From Collinsella sp. AM17-1 (GTDB lineage: Bacteria > Actinomycetota > Coriobacteriia > Coriobacteriales > Coriobacteriaceae), in contig NZ_QRJZ01000003.1 in assembly GCF_003470665.1 (NCBI RefSeq), forward strand, positions 62,001 through 126,000: a stretch of 64,000 nt of DNA, read 5' to 3'. A program made the position numbers and the translations under genes. Of this stretch, positions 1-10,647 are shown one piece after another (within the stretch, counting starts at the first letter, position 1; each line of letters opens with the position of its first letter). A model generated the notes under the pieces. The model was not told where the DNA came from. It saw only the letters and a program-made list of their open reading frames with translations, and made no database searches.

Positions 1-1974
1 ACCCCGGTCGTCATCGACGACACCGCCGACGTGCTGCTCGCCGTCAACTCCATCATCCACTCCAAGACCTTCGACAACGGCATGATCTGCGCTTCCGAGC
101 AGTCCGTGACCGTCATCGACACCATCTATGACCAGGTTAAGGCCGAGTTCCAGAAGCGCGGCTGCTACTTCGTCAAGCAGGGTGCCGAGATGGAGGCCCT
201 GCGTGCCGCCATGTTCAAGAACGGCGCCCTCGATCACCGCATTCCCGGCATGGCTGCCGCCAAGATCGCCGAGCTCGCCGGCATCGAGGTTCCCGCCAAG
301 ACCAAGATCCTGATCGCCGAGGTCACCTCCACCGACCCCGCCAAGGAAGAGTTCTCCCACGAGAAGCTCTCCCCGGTCCTGGCCATGTATCACGCCAAGG
401 ACTTCCAGGAGGCCGTCGACAAGGCCGAGCACCTGGTGCTCGCCGGTGGCCCGGGCCACACCGCCTCTCTGTACGTGCACCCCGCCCAGGCCGAGAAGAT
501 CAGCCTGTTCGAGCACGTCATGAAGGCCTGCCGTATCGTCATCAACACCCCGTCTTCGCACGGCGGCATCGGTGACCTGTACAACTTTGGCATGAAGCCG
601 TCTCTGACCCTGGGCTGCGGCTCCTGGGGCGGCAACTCCGTCTCCGAGAACGTTGGGGTGAAGCACTTGATCAACGTTAAGACTGTGGCCGAGCGCCGTG
701 AGAACATGCTGTGGTTCCGCGCTCCCGAGAAGGTCTACTTCAAGAAGGGTTCCACGCCCGTCGCCCTCGACGAGCTGGGCAACGTCATGGGCAAGAAGCG
801 CGCCTTCATCGTCACCGACCAGTTCCTCTTCAAGAATGGCAACACCCGCGCCATCGAGGCCAAGCTCGACGAGATGGGCATCGCCCACGACTGCTTCTAC
901 GACGTCGAGCCCGATCCGTCGCTGCAGTGCGCACGTCGTGGTGCCAAGCAGATGGCTCTCTTTGAGCCGGACGTCATCATCGCCGTCGGCGGTGGCTCCG
1001 CTATGGACGCCGGCAAGATCATGTGGATGATGTACGAGCACCCCGAGTGCAAGTTTGAGGACATGGCCATGGACTTCATGGACATCCGCAAGCGTATCTT
1101 CACCTTCCCCGAGATGGGCAAGAAGGCCTACTTCGTCGCCGTCCCGACCTCCTCGGGTACCGGCTCCGAGTGCACGCCGTTCGCCATCATCACGGACAAG
1201 GAGACCGGCATCAAGTGGCCGCTCGCCGACTACGCGCTGCTCCCCAACATGGCTATCGTCGACGCCGACAACTGCATGACCGCCCCGCGCGGCCTGACCG
1301 CCGCCTCCGGCATCGACGTCATGACCCACGCCATCGAGTCCTACGTCTCCATCATGGCTTCCGACTACACCAAGGGCCTCTCCGAGCGCGCTGCTAAGCT
1401 CGTCTTTGAGAACCTGCCCTCCAGCTTCACGAACGGCGCCAAGGACCCGCACGCCCGCGAGGAGATGCACAACGCCTCCTGCATGGCCGGTATGGCCTTC
1501 GCCAACGCCTTCCTGGGCCTCAACCACTCCATGGCCCACAAGCTCGGCGCTTTCCATCACCTGCCCCACGGCATCGCCAACGCCGTCATCCTGACCCGCG
1601 TTATGCGCTACAACGCCGCCGAGGCTCCCGTCAAGATGGGTACCTTCTCTCAGTATCCTTACCCCAACGCGCTGCACAACTACGCCGAGATGGCCAAGTA
1701 CTGCGGCATCGAGGGCAAGGACGACAAGGAGGTCTTCGAGAACTTCATCACGAAGCTCGAGGAGCTCAAGGACTTCATCGGCGTCAAGAAGACCATAGCC
1801 GACTACGGTGTCGACGAGCAGTACTTCCTCGACACCCTCGACGAGATGACCGAGCAGGCATTCAACGACCAGTGCACCGGCGCTAACCCGCGCTACCCGC
1901 TCATGAGCGAGATCAAGGAGCTCTATCTGGACGCCTACTACGGCCGCGAGCCTCAGGATTACGCCGTCTGCTAG
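1..1974 (+). CDS. adhE: Bifunctional acetaldehyde-CoA/alcohol dehydrogenase AdhE, 5'-truncated by the window edge
   Basis: AdhE converts acetyl-CoA to acetaldehyde and then ethanol, reoxidising NADH in fermentation. The reading frame is open from base 1, so the gene begins before the window; 657 residues are visible of a family usually near 860-900. The remaining aldehyde dehydrogenase part contains the active-site cysteine in NGMICASEQ (Cys codon 88-90). A linker (about 690-780) leads into an iron-dependent alcohol dehydrogenase domain with the nucleotide-binding GGGSAMDAGK and the metal-ligand segment GLNHSMAHKLGAFHHLPHG. It ends in TAG and is followed at once by a hairpin, so it appears to close its own transcription unit. 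No frameshift is visible. The family call is firm; the missing N-terminus cannot be judged. Confidence 0.96.
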   Translation, partial: TPVVIDDTADVLLAVNSIIHSKTFDNGMICASEQSVTVIDTIYDQVKAEFQKRGCYFVKQGAEMEALRAAMFKNGALDHRIPGMAAAKIAELAGIEVPAKTKILIAEVTSTDPAKEEFSHEKLSPVLAMYHAKDFQEAVDKAEHLVLAGGPGHTASLYVHPAQAEKISLFEHVMKACRIVINTPSSHGGIGDLYNFGMKPSLTLGCGSWGGNSVSENVGVKHLINVKTVAERRENMLWFRAPEKVYFKKGSTPVALDELGNVMGKKRAFIVTDQFLFKNGNTRAIEAKLDEMGIAHDCFYDVEPDPSLQCARRGAKQMALFEPDVIIAVGGGSAMDAGKIMWMMYEHPECKFEDMAMDFMDIRKRIFTFPEMGKKAYFVAVPTSSGTGSECTPFAIITDKETGIKWPLADYALLPNMAIVDADNCMTAPRGLTAASGIDVMTHAIESYVSIMASDYTKGLSERAAKLVFENLPSSFTNGAKDPHAREEMHNASCMAGMAFANAFLGLNHSMAHKLGAFHHLPHGIANAVILTRVMRYNAAEAPVKMGTFSQYPYPNALHNYAEMAKYCGIEGKDDKEVFENFITKLEELKDFIGVKKTIADYGVDEQYFLDTLDEMTEQAFNDQCTGANPRYPLMSEIKELYLDAYYGREPQDYAVC

Positions 1975-1991
1975 TTCTAGCACGGTTTTTA

Positions 1992-2030
1992 ACGGCGGGG
2001 GTGCACGGGTGTTTCACACACCCCCGCCGT
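1992..2030 (+). terminator. Terminator-like hairpin after adhE
   Basis: A perfect 12-bp stem (1992-2003 with 2019-2030) closes a 15-nt loop just after the adhE stop. The following bases are only moderately T-rich (cgcttct), so termination strength is uncertain. Confidence 0.6.
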
Positions 2031-2062
2031 CGCTTCTATCGCATCGTTGAAAGGATGCAACC

Positions 2063-2827
2063 ATGCTGCTACCCGATTCCAAGACCGAGCTCGTCCGCCG
2101 TGGCAACAAGGTCGTTTACGACCTGGGCGACAAGATCGTCAAGGTCTTTAACGAGACCAAGCCCGTCTCCGACGTGTTCAACGAGGCTTTGAATCTTGCC
2201 CGCATCAATGAGTGCGGCATCCGCAGCCCCAAGGCTCTCGAGGTTTCCCAGCTCGAGAACGCCAACGGCTGGGCGCTCGTGACCGAGAAGGTTCCGGGCA
2301 CCACCCTTGCCGAGAAGATGACTGCCGAGCCCCAGCGCTTTGGTGAGTATCTCGAGATGTTCGTCGACCTCCAGATCGAGATCCACGGCTACACCTCCCC
2401 GCTGCTCAACCGTCAGCGCGACAAGTTCGCCCGCATGATCGACAGCCTTGATCAGCTCAATGCCACCACGCGCTACAACCTTCAGGAGCGTCTGGACGGC
2501 ATGACCAAGGAGTTCAAGGTCTGCCACGGCGACTTCAACCCCTCCAACGTCATCGTCGGCGACGACGGCCAGCTCTATGTGTGCGACTGGGCACACGCCA
2601 CCCAGGGCTCCCCTGCTGCCGACGTTGCCACCACCTACCTGCTCTTCGCCCTCAACAGCAAGGATCAGGCCGAGGCCTACCTGGAGCTCTACTGCGACCG
2701 CGCCGACATGCCCATGCAGGTCGTGCGTCAGTGGACGAGCATCGTCGCCGCTTCCGAGCTCGCTCGTAAGCGCAACGTGAACGATGAGTTCCTGAAGAAC
2801 TGGATCGACGTCGTCGATTATCAGTAA
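2063..2827 (+). CDS. Aminoglycoside/choline-kinase-like phosphotransferase
   Basis: A 254-residue protein with the bilobal kinase-like fold of the APH family. The catalytic loop reads CHGDFNPSNV (His-Gly-Asp with downstream Asn) and is followed by the metal-binding YVCDWAHATQGSP segment, where most family members have a D-x-D or DWE motif. The N-terminal half has short beta-strand-like segments and a possible ATP-contacting lysine in DKIVKVFN. The start is an ATG with AAGGA about 8 bases upstream. It stands alone between two terminators on the plus strand. The substrate cannot be deduced: relatives phosphorylate small hydroxyl compounds such as choline, sugars or antibiotics, and there is no resistance context here. 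Confidence 0.8.
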   Translation: MLLPDSKTELVRRGNKVVYDLGDKIVKVFNETKPVSDVFNEALNLARINECGIRSPKALEVSQLENANGWALVTEKVPGTTLAEKMTAEPQRFGEYLEMFVDLQIEIHGYTSPLLNRQRDKFARMIDSLDQLNATTRYNLQERLDGMTKEFKVCHGDFNPSNVIVGDDGQLYVCDWAHATQGSPAADVATTYLLFALNSKDQAEAYLELYCDRADMPMQVVRQWTSIVAASELARKRNVNDEFLKNWIDVVDYQ

Positions 2828-2862
2828 TATCTGAGCGATTTATTTCGCATCGGAGGCACAAG

Positions 2863-2899
2863 AAAACCCCGCAGCTCATATGGGCTGTGGGGTTTTCCT
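2863..2899 (+). terminator. Rho-independent terminator of the phosphotransferase gene
   Basis: A 15-bp stem with two wobble pairs (2863-2877 with 2882-2896) has a 4-nt loop and ends in a TTTT run. It lies 35 bases after the stop codon. Confidence 0.85.
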
Positions 2900-2925
2900 T
2901 TACCCATCGAGTTTATTCACGCAAC

Positions 2926-2972
2926 AAAATAGACTGCTCCGCATCTCTTCCTAAGAGAGATACGGAGCAGTC
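2926..2972 (-). terminator. Rho-independent terminator closing the pyrH-to-proS operon
   Basis: On the minus strand a long stem (2932-2949 with 2953-2972, one mismatch region) is followed by TATTTTGTT. It lies 32 bases after the proS stop and is convergent with the preceding plus-strand terminator. Confidence 0.85.
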
Positions 2973-3003
2973 CCGCAATTACATCTAATAGCAGAAACGT
3001 CGA

Positions 3004-4725
<1,722 letters not shown>

Positions 4726-5808
4726 TTATTTCTCCTCAATAAGTTTGTCGACCTCTGCCATAAGCGCGTCGACAATTTGGTCCTCAGCTACTTTACCAAT
4801 GATCTGGCCATGCGAAAAGAGCAAGGCCTGACCACGTCCGCAAGCAACGCCCAGGTCGGCATCAGAAGCCTCACCGGGGCCATTAACGGCACATCCCATC
4901 ACAGCGATAGAAAGCGGCGCGGAGTAGTTCTTAAGCCGCTCGGTGACCTCCTCGGCGATGGGAATGAGGTTAACCTGGCAGCGAGCGCACGTGGGGCACG
5001 AGACAATCTCAGGGCCACGGCGACGCAGGCCCAGCGACTGCAGAATACCCCAGGCAACCGGCGGCTCCTCAACCGGATCGGCCGTGAGAGAGACACGCAT
5101 GGTGTCACCAATACCCTCAGACAGCAGAATACCAAGGCCCACCGAGCTCTTAATGGTGCCCTGAAGCTTGGTACCCGCCTCGGTTACGCCCAGGTGAAGC
5201 GGAACGTGGGGAATCTCACGCGACAGGGCTCGATAGGTATCGAGCGTCGTATGCACGCTATGGGCCTTGGCCGAAAGCACAATGTTCGTAAAGCCGCGGT
5301 CCTCAAAGTGCTTGACGAAGCGCTCGCTCGACATCACGAGCTTCTCGGGCTGCGTGAGGTCGTCGCGCTCGGCGATGTCCTGCTCGAGCGAACCGGCATT
5401 GACGCCGATACGAATCGCACAACCCGCGGCACCCGCAGCATCGATCACCGCGTCGACCTTAGCCCAATCACCGATATTGCCGGGATTGATGCGCAGCTTG
5501 GCGGCACCAGCCTCGACGGCGCCGATGGCGAGCTTATGGTTAAAGTGAATATCGGCAACAATCGGCACCGGAGACTCAGCACAGATGGTACAGAAGCCCT
5601 CGAGCGCGGCCTCGGTGGGCACGCTCACACGCACGATATCGCAGCCAGCCTGCGCCAACGCGCACACTTGCGCAAGCGTTGCCTGGGCATCAGCGGTATC
5701 GGTGCAGGTCATGGACTGAACCACCACCGGCGCGCCGCCGCCGATCTGCACGCCGCCCACATGCACGGGGCGCGTCAGCTCGCGCGGCAAAGAATGGGAT
5801 AGAGACAA
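4726..5808 (-). CDS. ispG: 4-hydroxy-3-methylbut-2-enyl diphosphate synthase (IspG/GcpE)
   Basis: Sixth step of the MEP pathway: reductive ring opening of MEcPP to HMBPP using a [4Fe-4S] cluster. The protein is about 360 residues, as usual for the short bacterial form. Cluster ligands are seen in SCPTCARC (270-277) and GCAVNGPGE (305-313), the latter also carrying the conserved Glu. The open frame extends upstream into rseP without a plausible start; I chose the TTG at 5808-5806 because GGGGAG lies 8 bases ahead of it, just after the rseP stop. A GTG at 5817 is an alternative. It sits between rseP and proS and in the same operon as dxr, so two MEP-pathway enzymes are co-transcribed here. Confidence 0.94.
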   Translation of the reverse strand: MSLSHSLPRELTRPVHVGGVQIGGGAPVVVQSMTCTDTADAQATLAQVCALAQAGCDIVRVSVPTEAALEGFCTICAESPVPIVADIHFNHKLAIGAVEAGAAKLRINPGNIGDWAKVDAVIDAAGAAGCAIRIGVNAGSLEQDIAERDDLTQPEKLVMSSERFVKHFEDRGFTNIVLSAKAHSVHTTLDTYRALSREIPHVPLHLGVTEAGTKLQGTIKSSVGLGILLSEGIGDTMRVSLTADPVEEPPVAWGILQSLGLRRRGPEIVSCPTCARCQVNLIPIAEEVTERLKNYSAPLSIAVMGCAVNGPGEASDADLGVACGRGQALLFSHGQIIGKVAEDQIVDALMAEVDKLIEEK

Positions 5809-5821
5809 TCCAAACACTCCC

Positions 5822-7183
5822 CTACAGAATGAATCGAAGGATGTCGGAACGAAGCATATAGACAAACAGCAACGCGAAGAGCGCGACGCCCACATAGCTC
5901 ACGATTGTCTGGACCTTGAGCGGCAGCTCGCGGCCAGCAATCTTTTGAATGATCTCAATAAGCAGCTTGCCGCCGTCGAGCGGCGGGATGGGCAGCAAGT
6001 TCATAAAGCCCAGTGAGAACGAAATGAGCGCGGCAAACGACAAGAACGTGATGGGACCGGCAGCAGCTGCCTGCGAGGACATGACGCTAATACCCACGAT
6101 CGAAGAGGACTGATCGAGGATCTCCATCGTATGCTGCGGCTGGAGCAGGCGCATCACGCCCTCCGCTGTCTGCGCAACATAGGAGAATGACAGACGCGCC
6201 GAGGTGATGGGGTCCAAACGGACTAGCTCCGTAGAAGCATACACACCTAACCGCTCGTCCTCTTTGAGCGCAACCGAGGTCGAACGCTGCTTGCCGTCGC
6301 GCTCATACTCAATGGCGATATCGTCCTTACCGGCGGCCTTGCCGATAGCATCGTAGACGTCCATCCAAGTGGAACATGAGACACCGTCGACCGAAAGGAT
6401 CGCATCACCGGCCTCGATACCCGCCTTGGCGGCAATAGACCCCTCGTCAACCTGACCGATCACGTTGGTATCGATCGGCACGGTGACACCCGCAATGGAA
6501 TAGATGCTCATAAGGAGCAAAAAGCCCGTCAGGATATTGACGATAATGCCCGCGAGCAGCATAAAGGCGCGTTTGACAAAACCCTGGCCCAAATAGGTGT
6601 GAGAGCGCTCTTGCGCCAAGAAATCAGCCTCGCCGCACGGCAGCACCCACACATCGCCCTCGGCAGTCGCATGCTCTCGATCGAACCGGCGGCCGTCAAA
6701 GGTGGTGTAACCCGCAGCGTCTCGAGGCAGTGTCTGATACTTGGTGGGATAGTAGCTCGGTGAGGGCTTCTCCCCTTCCTCATACCAAGGTGCGATGGAG
6801 CCCCAGCCCAGCAACAGAGCACAAGCCTCGAGCACATCTTCCTCGGAAAGCTCGAGCTCGACAGCAAGGTCGGCCACGGTCACGCGACCATGACGATAGA
6901 TAGCCGCGAGCACGCGATCGGCACACGAAACATCGGTCGGATCCATACCGCAGATGGCAGCGTAGCCACCCAGCAGCAGCGGGGTCACGCCAAACTTGGT
7001 TCCAATGCGACGCGACGTGTAATGGATGTCAAAGCGGCACGGCAGGCCCAAAAAGAACTCGGTCACACGGACGCCGCAGGCACGCGCCGCCAAAAAGTGG
7101 CCGCCCTCGTGCAAAAACACGAGGACGGAAAGCATCAGCAGGCCCCAAAAGACCGATGAGAGAACGCTCAGAACAGTATCCAT
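5822..7183 (-). CDS. rseP: RseP/RasP-type site-2 zinc metalloprotease with an inserted domain
   Basis: An intramembrane protease that cleaves anti-sigma factors and leftover signal peptides within the membrane. The first membrane helix carries the HExxH zinc site as HEGGH (25-29). A second helix is at about 205-232, one PDZ domain at about 240-320 (DEGSIAAKAGIEAGD), and the third zinc ligand is in NLLPIPPLDGG with LDG at 402-404. Unusual is a stretch of roughly 115 residues (about 81-195) between helix 1 and helix 2. It includes a winged-helix-like segment (VTVADLAVELELSEEDVLEACALL would be its helices, 101-124) and a Tyr/Pro-rich part. The gene lies between dxr and ispG, a common arrangement with cdsA and uppS in bacteria. 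Confidence 0.93.
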   Translation of the reverse strand: MDTVLSVLSSVFWGLLMLSVLVFLHEGGHFLAARACGVRVTEFFLGLPCRFDIHYTSRRIGTKFGVTPLLLGGYAAICGMDPTDVSCADRVLAAIYRHGRVTVADLAVELELSEEDVLEACALLLGWGSIAPWYEEGEKPSPSYYPTKYQTLPRDAAGYTTFDGRRFDREHATAEGDVWVLPCGEADFLAQERSHTYLGQGFVKRAFMLLAGIIVNILTGFLLLMSIYSIAGVTVPIDTNVIGQVDEGSIAAKAGIEAGDAILSVDGVSCSTWMDVYDAIGKAAGKDDIAIEYERDGKQRSTSVALKEDERLGVYASTELVRLDPITSARLSFSYVAQTAEGVMRLLQPQHTMEILDQSSSIVGISVMSSQAAAAGPITFLSFAALISFSLGFMNLLPIPPLDGGKLLIEIIQKIAGRELPLKVQTIVSYVGVALFALLFVYMLRSDILRFIL

Positions 7184-7208
7184 AAAACGAAAAAGAAATC
7201 CTTATGGG

Positions 7209-8396
7209 TTAGGAACGGGTTGCGGCGAGCACCTGCGCAGCCTTTTCACGCGCCCACGCATCGATGTCGCGAAGCTGCTCAAACGAATCGACCGCCTGCA
7301 TATCGTGGGCATCCATGCAGGATTCCACAATGCGATCGATATCGGTAAAGCTGCAGCCATCGTGTAAGAAGGCATCGACGGCGACCTCATTGGCGGCATT
7401 GAGCACGCACGGCATGGTGCCACCCGTCTTGCCGGCACGCTCGGCCAGTGCCAGACAGCGGAAGGTATCCATGTCGGCAGCATCAAACGTGAGCTGCCCC
7501 AACTCGCGAAAATCGATACGAGGCGCCGGGGTATCCCAACGCTCGGGATACGAGAACGCGAACTGAATGGGAATACGCATGTCGGAAGCACCGAGATGCG
7601 CCATCACGGAGCCGTCGGCGAACTCGACCATAGAGTGAATCTTGGACTGACGCTGCACGACCACGTTGATGAAATCGAGATCGCAGTTAAACAGATGCAT
7701 GGCCTCAATGCGCTCCAGGCCCTTGTTCATGAGGGTAGCGGAGTCGATGGTGATCTTGGCACCCATGGCCCACGTGGGATGTGCGAGGGCATCGGCACGC
7801 GTCACGCGGTCGAGCTCGCCGCGCGTGCGGCCAAAGAACGGACCGCCCGAGCAGGTGAGCCAAATACAATGAGCATCGCGTGGGTTCTCCCCCAGATAGC
7901 ACTGGTAGATGGCGGAGTGCTCAGAGTCGACTGGAATAAGCTGGCCCGGTTGCGCCAACGGCATAAGCAAGTCGCCACCGACGACGAGGGACTCCTTGTT
8001 GGCAAGGGCAAGGCGCTTATTTGAGGTCAAGGCCGCATGGCTCGCCTCGAGACCGGCGGCACCCACAATAGCGACGAGCACGCAGTCGACATCGTGGCGA
8101 CGCGCGAGCTCGCAAACCGCCTGCGCGCCAACGCCGAGCTTCGTGCCCTCGGGCAACTCCTGCAGCACGGCGTCATCGCCATGAGCGACATCGGCCACGG
8201 CAACCGCCGAAACCGAAAACTCGCGGGCAGCGGCAACGAGCTCGGAGGTACTGGAGTTAACGGACAGCGCCGTCACCTGCAGGCGATCGGCATGCTGGCG
8301 GCACACATCGAGCGCCTGGGTGCCGATGGAGCCCGTACAACCCAGGATGGCAACACGGAGGCGTCCATCGGGGCCATACGTCGTCTGGAATGACAT
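7209..8396 (-). CDS. dxr: 1-deoxy-D-xylulose 5-phosphate reductoisomerase
   Basis: Converts DXP to MEP with NADPH, the first committed step of the non-mevalonate isoprenoid pathway. The 395-residue length is normal. The nucleotide-binding loop is GCTGSIG (19-25). The metal and substrate region shows PVDSEHSA and the GGPF / MGAKITIDSATLMNKGLE block typical of the family. Its ATG overlaps the cdsA stop by one base (TAATG), showing translational coupling within the cdsA-dxr-rseP-ispG run. Function is secure from the motifs and context. Confidence 0.97.
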   Translation of the reverse strand: MSFQTTYGPDGRLRVAILGCTGSIGTQALDVCRQHADRLQVTALSVNSSTSELVAAAREFSVSAVAVADVAHGDDAVLQELPEGTKLGVGAQAVCELARRHDVDCVLVAIVGAAGLEASHAALTSNKRLALANKESLVVGGDLLMPLAQPGQLIPVDSEHSAIYQCYLGENPRDAHCIWLTCSGGPFFGRTRGELDRVTRADALAHPTWAMGAKITIDSATLMNKGLERIEAMHLFNCDLDFINVVVQRQSKIHSMVEFADGSVMAHLGASDMRIPIQFAFSYPERWDTPAPRIDFRELGQLTFDAADMDTFRCLALAERAGKTGGTMPCVLNAANEVAVDAFLHDGCSFTDIDRIVESCMDAHDMQAVDSFEQLRDIDAWAREKAAQVLAATRS

Positions 8397-9310
8397 TACA
8401 GCACGCCTCCGATCATCAGCATCAGCTGCGCGGTGATGCAGCCGAAGATAAGCGAATCGCTACGATCGAGCATGCCGCCGTGGCCCGGGATAAGGTTACC
8501 GGAATCCTTAACGCCCACACCGCGCTTGATGCGCGACTCGATAAGGTCGCCGATAACGCCCAAAATGGACACCACCACGCCGCACAGCAGCGCATAGGGC
8601 AGGCTGAGTTTGTAGAAGTGCGTCGCCCACAGGATGAGCCAAATCAAAACCGAGCCCAGGATGCCGCCAACAAACCCCTCCCAGCTCTTTTTGGGAGAGA
8701 TCTTGGGAACCATCTTGTGTTTGCCGATACGGCTACCCACGATGTAGGCAAACGAATCGGAGACCCAAAGGGACGCGCAAACGCCCACCGAAAGCAGGGC
8801 GCCGGCAAAACCGGGCACGGCATCGCGCAGCAGCACGATAGCCGACAGCATAAAGCCAGTGTAGATGGGACCCATGAGCGTCACGGCCACATCAGAGATG
8901 CGGGTACGCGGCGACCAGACATACCAAATGCCCACAGCGAGCATCAGGGCAAAAAGCAGGGCATTCAGCAACATCGAATCGCCCAACGCCGACAGCGGAA
9001 AGAGTACGGCGGCAGCGATACCCATGCGCTCGTTAGCCATCTTGCCATCGAGCCTCGTCATACGGAAAAACTCATAGCAGCACAGACCGCTCATGACAGA
9101 AACAAAGATGGCCGTGGGGACGATACCCAAAACCAGGCACAGGATAAAGACAACGGCGTAGACGATACCGGCGGCGGCGCGGGTGATAAAGCCAGCCAGC
9201 CACGAACCGGTGCCGTTCTTTGCTGCAGGCGCTCCCGCAGCGGCAGCTTTGCGCGCAGGCGCCGCGGAAACTGGCGTCTTGGGAGCAGATGCCTTGGGAC
9301 GATCGGACAC
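8396..9310 (-). CDS. cdsA: Phosphatidate cytidylyltransferase (CDP-diacylglycerol synthase)
   Basis: Makes CDP-diacylglycerol from phosphatidic acid and CTP at the inner membrane, feeding all phospholipid synthesis. The protein is 304 residues with several hydrophobic helices. The C-terminal CdsA signature is present as GDLIESRIKRGVGVKDSG followed by PGHGGMLDRSDSL, preceded by the conserved SDSFAYIVG and SPKKSWEG blocks. The first 40 residues are Ala/Pro/Lys-rich and probably cytoplasmic, an extension compared with the shortest homologues. The start is GTG at 9310, two bases after the uppS stop region. Confidence 0.95.
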   Translation of the reverse strand: MSDRPKASAPKTPVSAAPARKAAAAGAPAAKNGTGSWLAGFITRAAAGIVYAVVFILCLVLGIVPTAIFVSVMSGLCCYEFFRMTRLDGKMANERMGIAAAVLFPLSALGDSMLLNALLFALMLAVGIWYVWSPRTRISDVAVTLMGPIYTGFMLSAIVLLRDAVPGFAGALLSVGVCASLWVSDSFAYIVGSRIGKHKMVPKISPKKSWEGFVGGILGSVLIWLILWATHFYKLSLPYALLCGVVVSILGVIGDLIESRIKRGVGVKDSGNLIPGHGGMLDRSDSLIFGCITAQLMLMIGGVL

Positions 9311-9312
9311 GA

Positions 9313-10107
9313 TTAAGCCTCCTCGGTCTTGCTCAGTCCACCAAACCTACGGTCACGGCCCTGATAGGCCAAAATGGCGTCGACAAGGCCCCAGCGATCA
9401 AAGTCGGGCCAATAGGTATCGGTGACGTAGAACTCGGAATAAGCCACCTGCCACAGCAGATAGTTCGAAAGGCGCAGCTCACCAGAGGTGCGAATCACAA
9501 GCTCAGGATCGGGAAGACCGGCGGTATAGAGGTGGGATGCCACCATGTCGTCATCAATTGCGGCAGGATCGATCTTACCGGCGGCAGCGTCGACTGCGAT
9601 CTGACGGACAGCGCGGGTAATCTCGGCACGCGCGCCGTAGTTGACGGCAAGCGCCAGCGTCATACCGGTGTGATCGGCGCACTCGGCAAGACCGCGTTCA
9701 AAAACGTCGCGGGTCTTCTTGGGCAGCGCGGAAATGTCACCCAAAAAGACAACGCGCACGTTTTCGCGCTTCAGAAGCGGCAGCTCGTCGATAAACGTCT
9801 TAGCAAACAAATGCATCAAGACGTTGACCTCATGCTGCGGGCGGTTCCAGTTTTCGGTAGAAAACGCATAGGCAGAAAGCACGTCGACGCCCAGACGCAC
9901 GCAGGCAGTAATGATCTCGCGAAGGGAGACGATACCCGCCTTGTGGCCCTCAGTGCGTGCAAGACCGCGCGACGTGGCCCAACGACCGTTGCCGTCCATG
10001 ATGCACGAGATATGGTGCGGAATGTTATTGAGGTCAAGGTCGGAAAAACCGACGCCCGCAGGGGCGTCGGCAAAGTACTCGACCAGTTTATGCTCGTCGT
10101 ATTGCAC
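9313..10107 (-). CDS. uppS: Isoprenyl transferase (undecaprenyl diphosphate synthase)
   Basis: Condenses isopentenyl diphosphate units in cis onto farnesyl diphosphate to give the C55 carrier lipid for peptidoglycan. Cis-prenyltransferase signatures are MDGNGRWA (37-44), with the catalytic Asp, AFSTENWNRP, and RTSGELRLSNYLLWQ near 210. The 264 residues include an N-terminal extension of about 30. The start is GTG with GGAG about 8 bases ahead, overlapping the end of frr. It sits with cdsA, dxr and ispG, so carrier-lipid supply is transcribed together with its precursor pathway. Confidence 0.96.
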   Translation of the reverse strand: MQYDEHKLVEYFADAPAGVGFSDLDLNNIPHHISCIMDGNGRWATSRGLARTEGHKAGIVSLREIITACVRLGVDVLSAYAFSTENWNRPQHEVNVLMHLFAKTFIDELPLLKRENVRVVFLGDISALPKKTRDVFERGLAECADHTGMTLALAVNYGARAEITRAVRQIAVDAAAGKIDPAAIDDDMVASHLYTAGLPDPELVIRTSGELRLSNYLLWQVAYSEFYVTDTYWPDFDRWGLVDAILAYQGRDRRFGGLSKTEEA

Positions 10108-10108
10108 C

Positions 10109-10645
10109 TTAGATCTCCATGACCTCGGCTTCTTTTTCCTTCAGAAGCTCCTCGACCTTGGCGACATACTCATCGGTGTGCTTCTGGACCTTTGCCTGCT
10201 CGCGACGGACATCGTCCTCGGTGAGCTCCTCATCGCGCTCGAGCTTGTTGTTGAAGTCGCGACGGATGTTACGGATAGACACCTTGGCCTGCTCGGCGTA
10301 CTCGCGGCACTCCTTGACGAGCTCGCGACGGCGCTCCTCGGTGGGAGCCGGGAACGGCAGACGAACGACGGTGCCATCGGAGTTGGGGGTAATACCCAGA
10401 TCGGAAGCGCCGATGGCCTTGACGATAGCGTTGATGAGCGCCTTGTCCCACGGCTCGATGAGCAGCATGTGGGCCTCGGGGGTCTTTACGGCGGCAACCT
10501 GCGTGACCGGCGTGGGAACACCGTAATAATCGACGGTGATGTCGGACAGAATGTTAGCGTTGGCGCGGCCGGTACGGACCTTGGAGAAGTTATGCTTGAG
10601 GGACTCGAGCGACTTGTCCATGTGGGCGGTGATGTTCTCTGCCAT
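10109..10645 (-). CDS. frr: Ribosome recycling factor
   Basis: With EF-G it splits the post-termination ribosome. The 178-residue protein, slightly short of the common 185, shows the family core KVRTGRANANILSDI and YGVPTPVTQVA, followed by a helix-rich C-terminal arm rich in Arg, Glu and Lys (NIRRDFNNKLERDEEL). It lies two bases downstream of pyrH, and pyrH-frr-uppS is a widely conserved gene order. The ATG has AGGA ahead of it, at the end of pyrH. Confidence 0.97.
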   Translation of the reverse strand: MAENITAHMDKSLESLKHNFSKVRTGRANANILSDITVDYYGVPTPVTQVAAVKTPEAHMLLIEPWDKALINAIVKAIGASDLGITPNSDGTVVRLPFPAPTEERRRELVKECREYAEQAKVSIRNIRRDFNNKLERDEELTEDDVRREQAKVQKHTDEYVAKVEELLKEKEAEVMEI

Positions 10646-10647
10646 GC

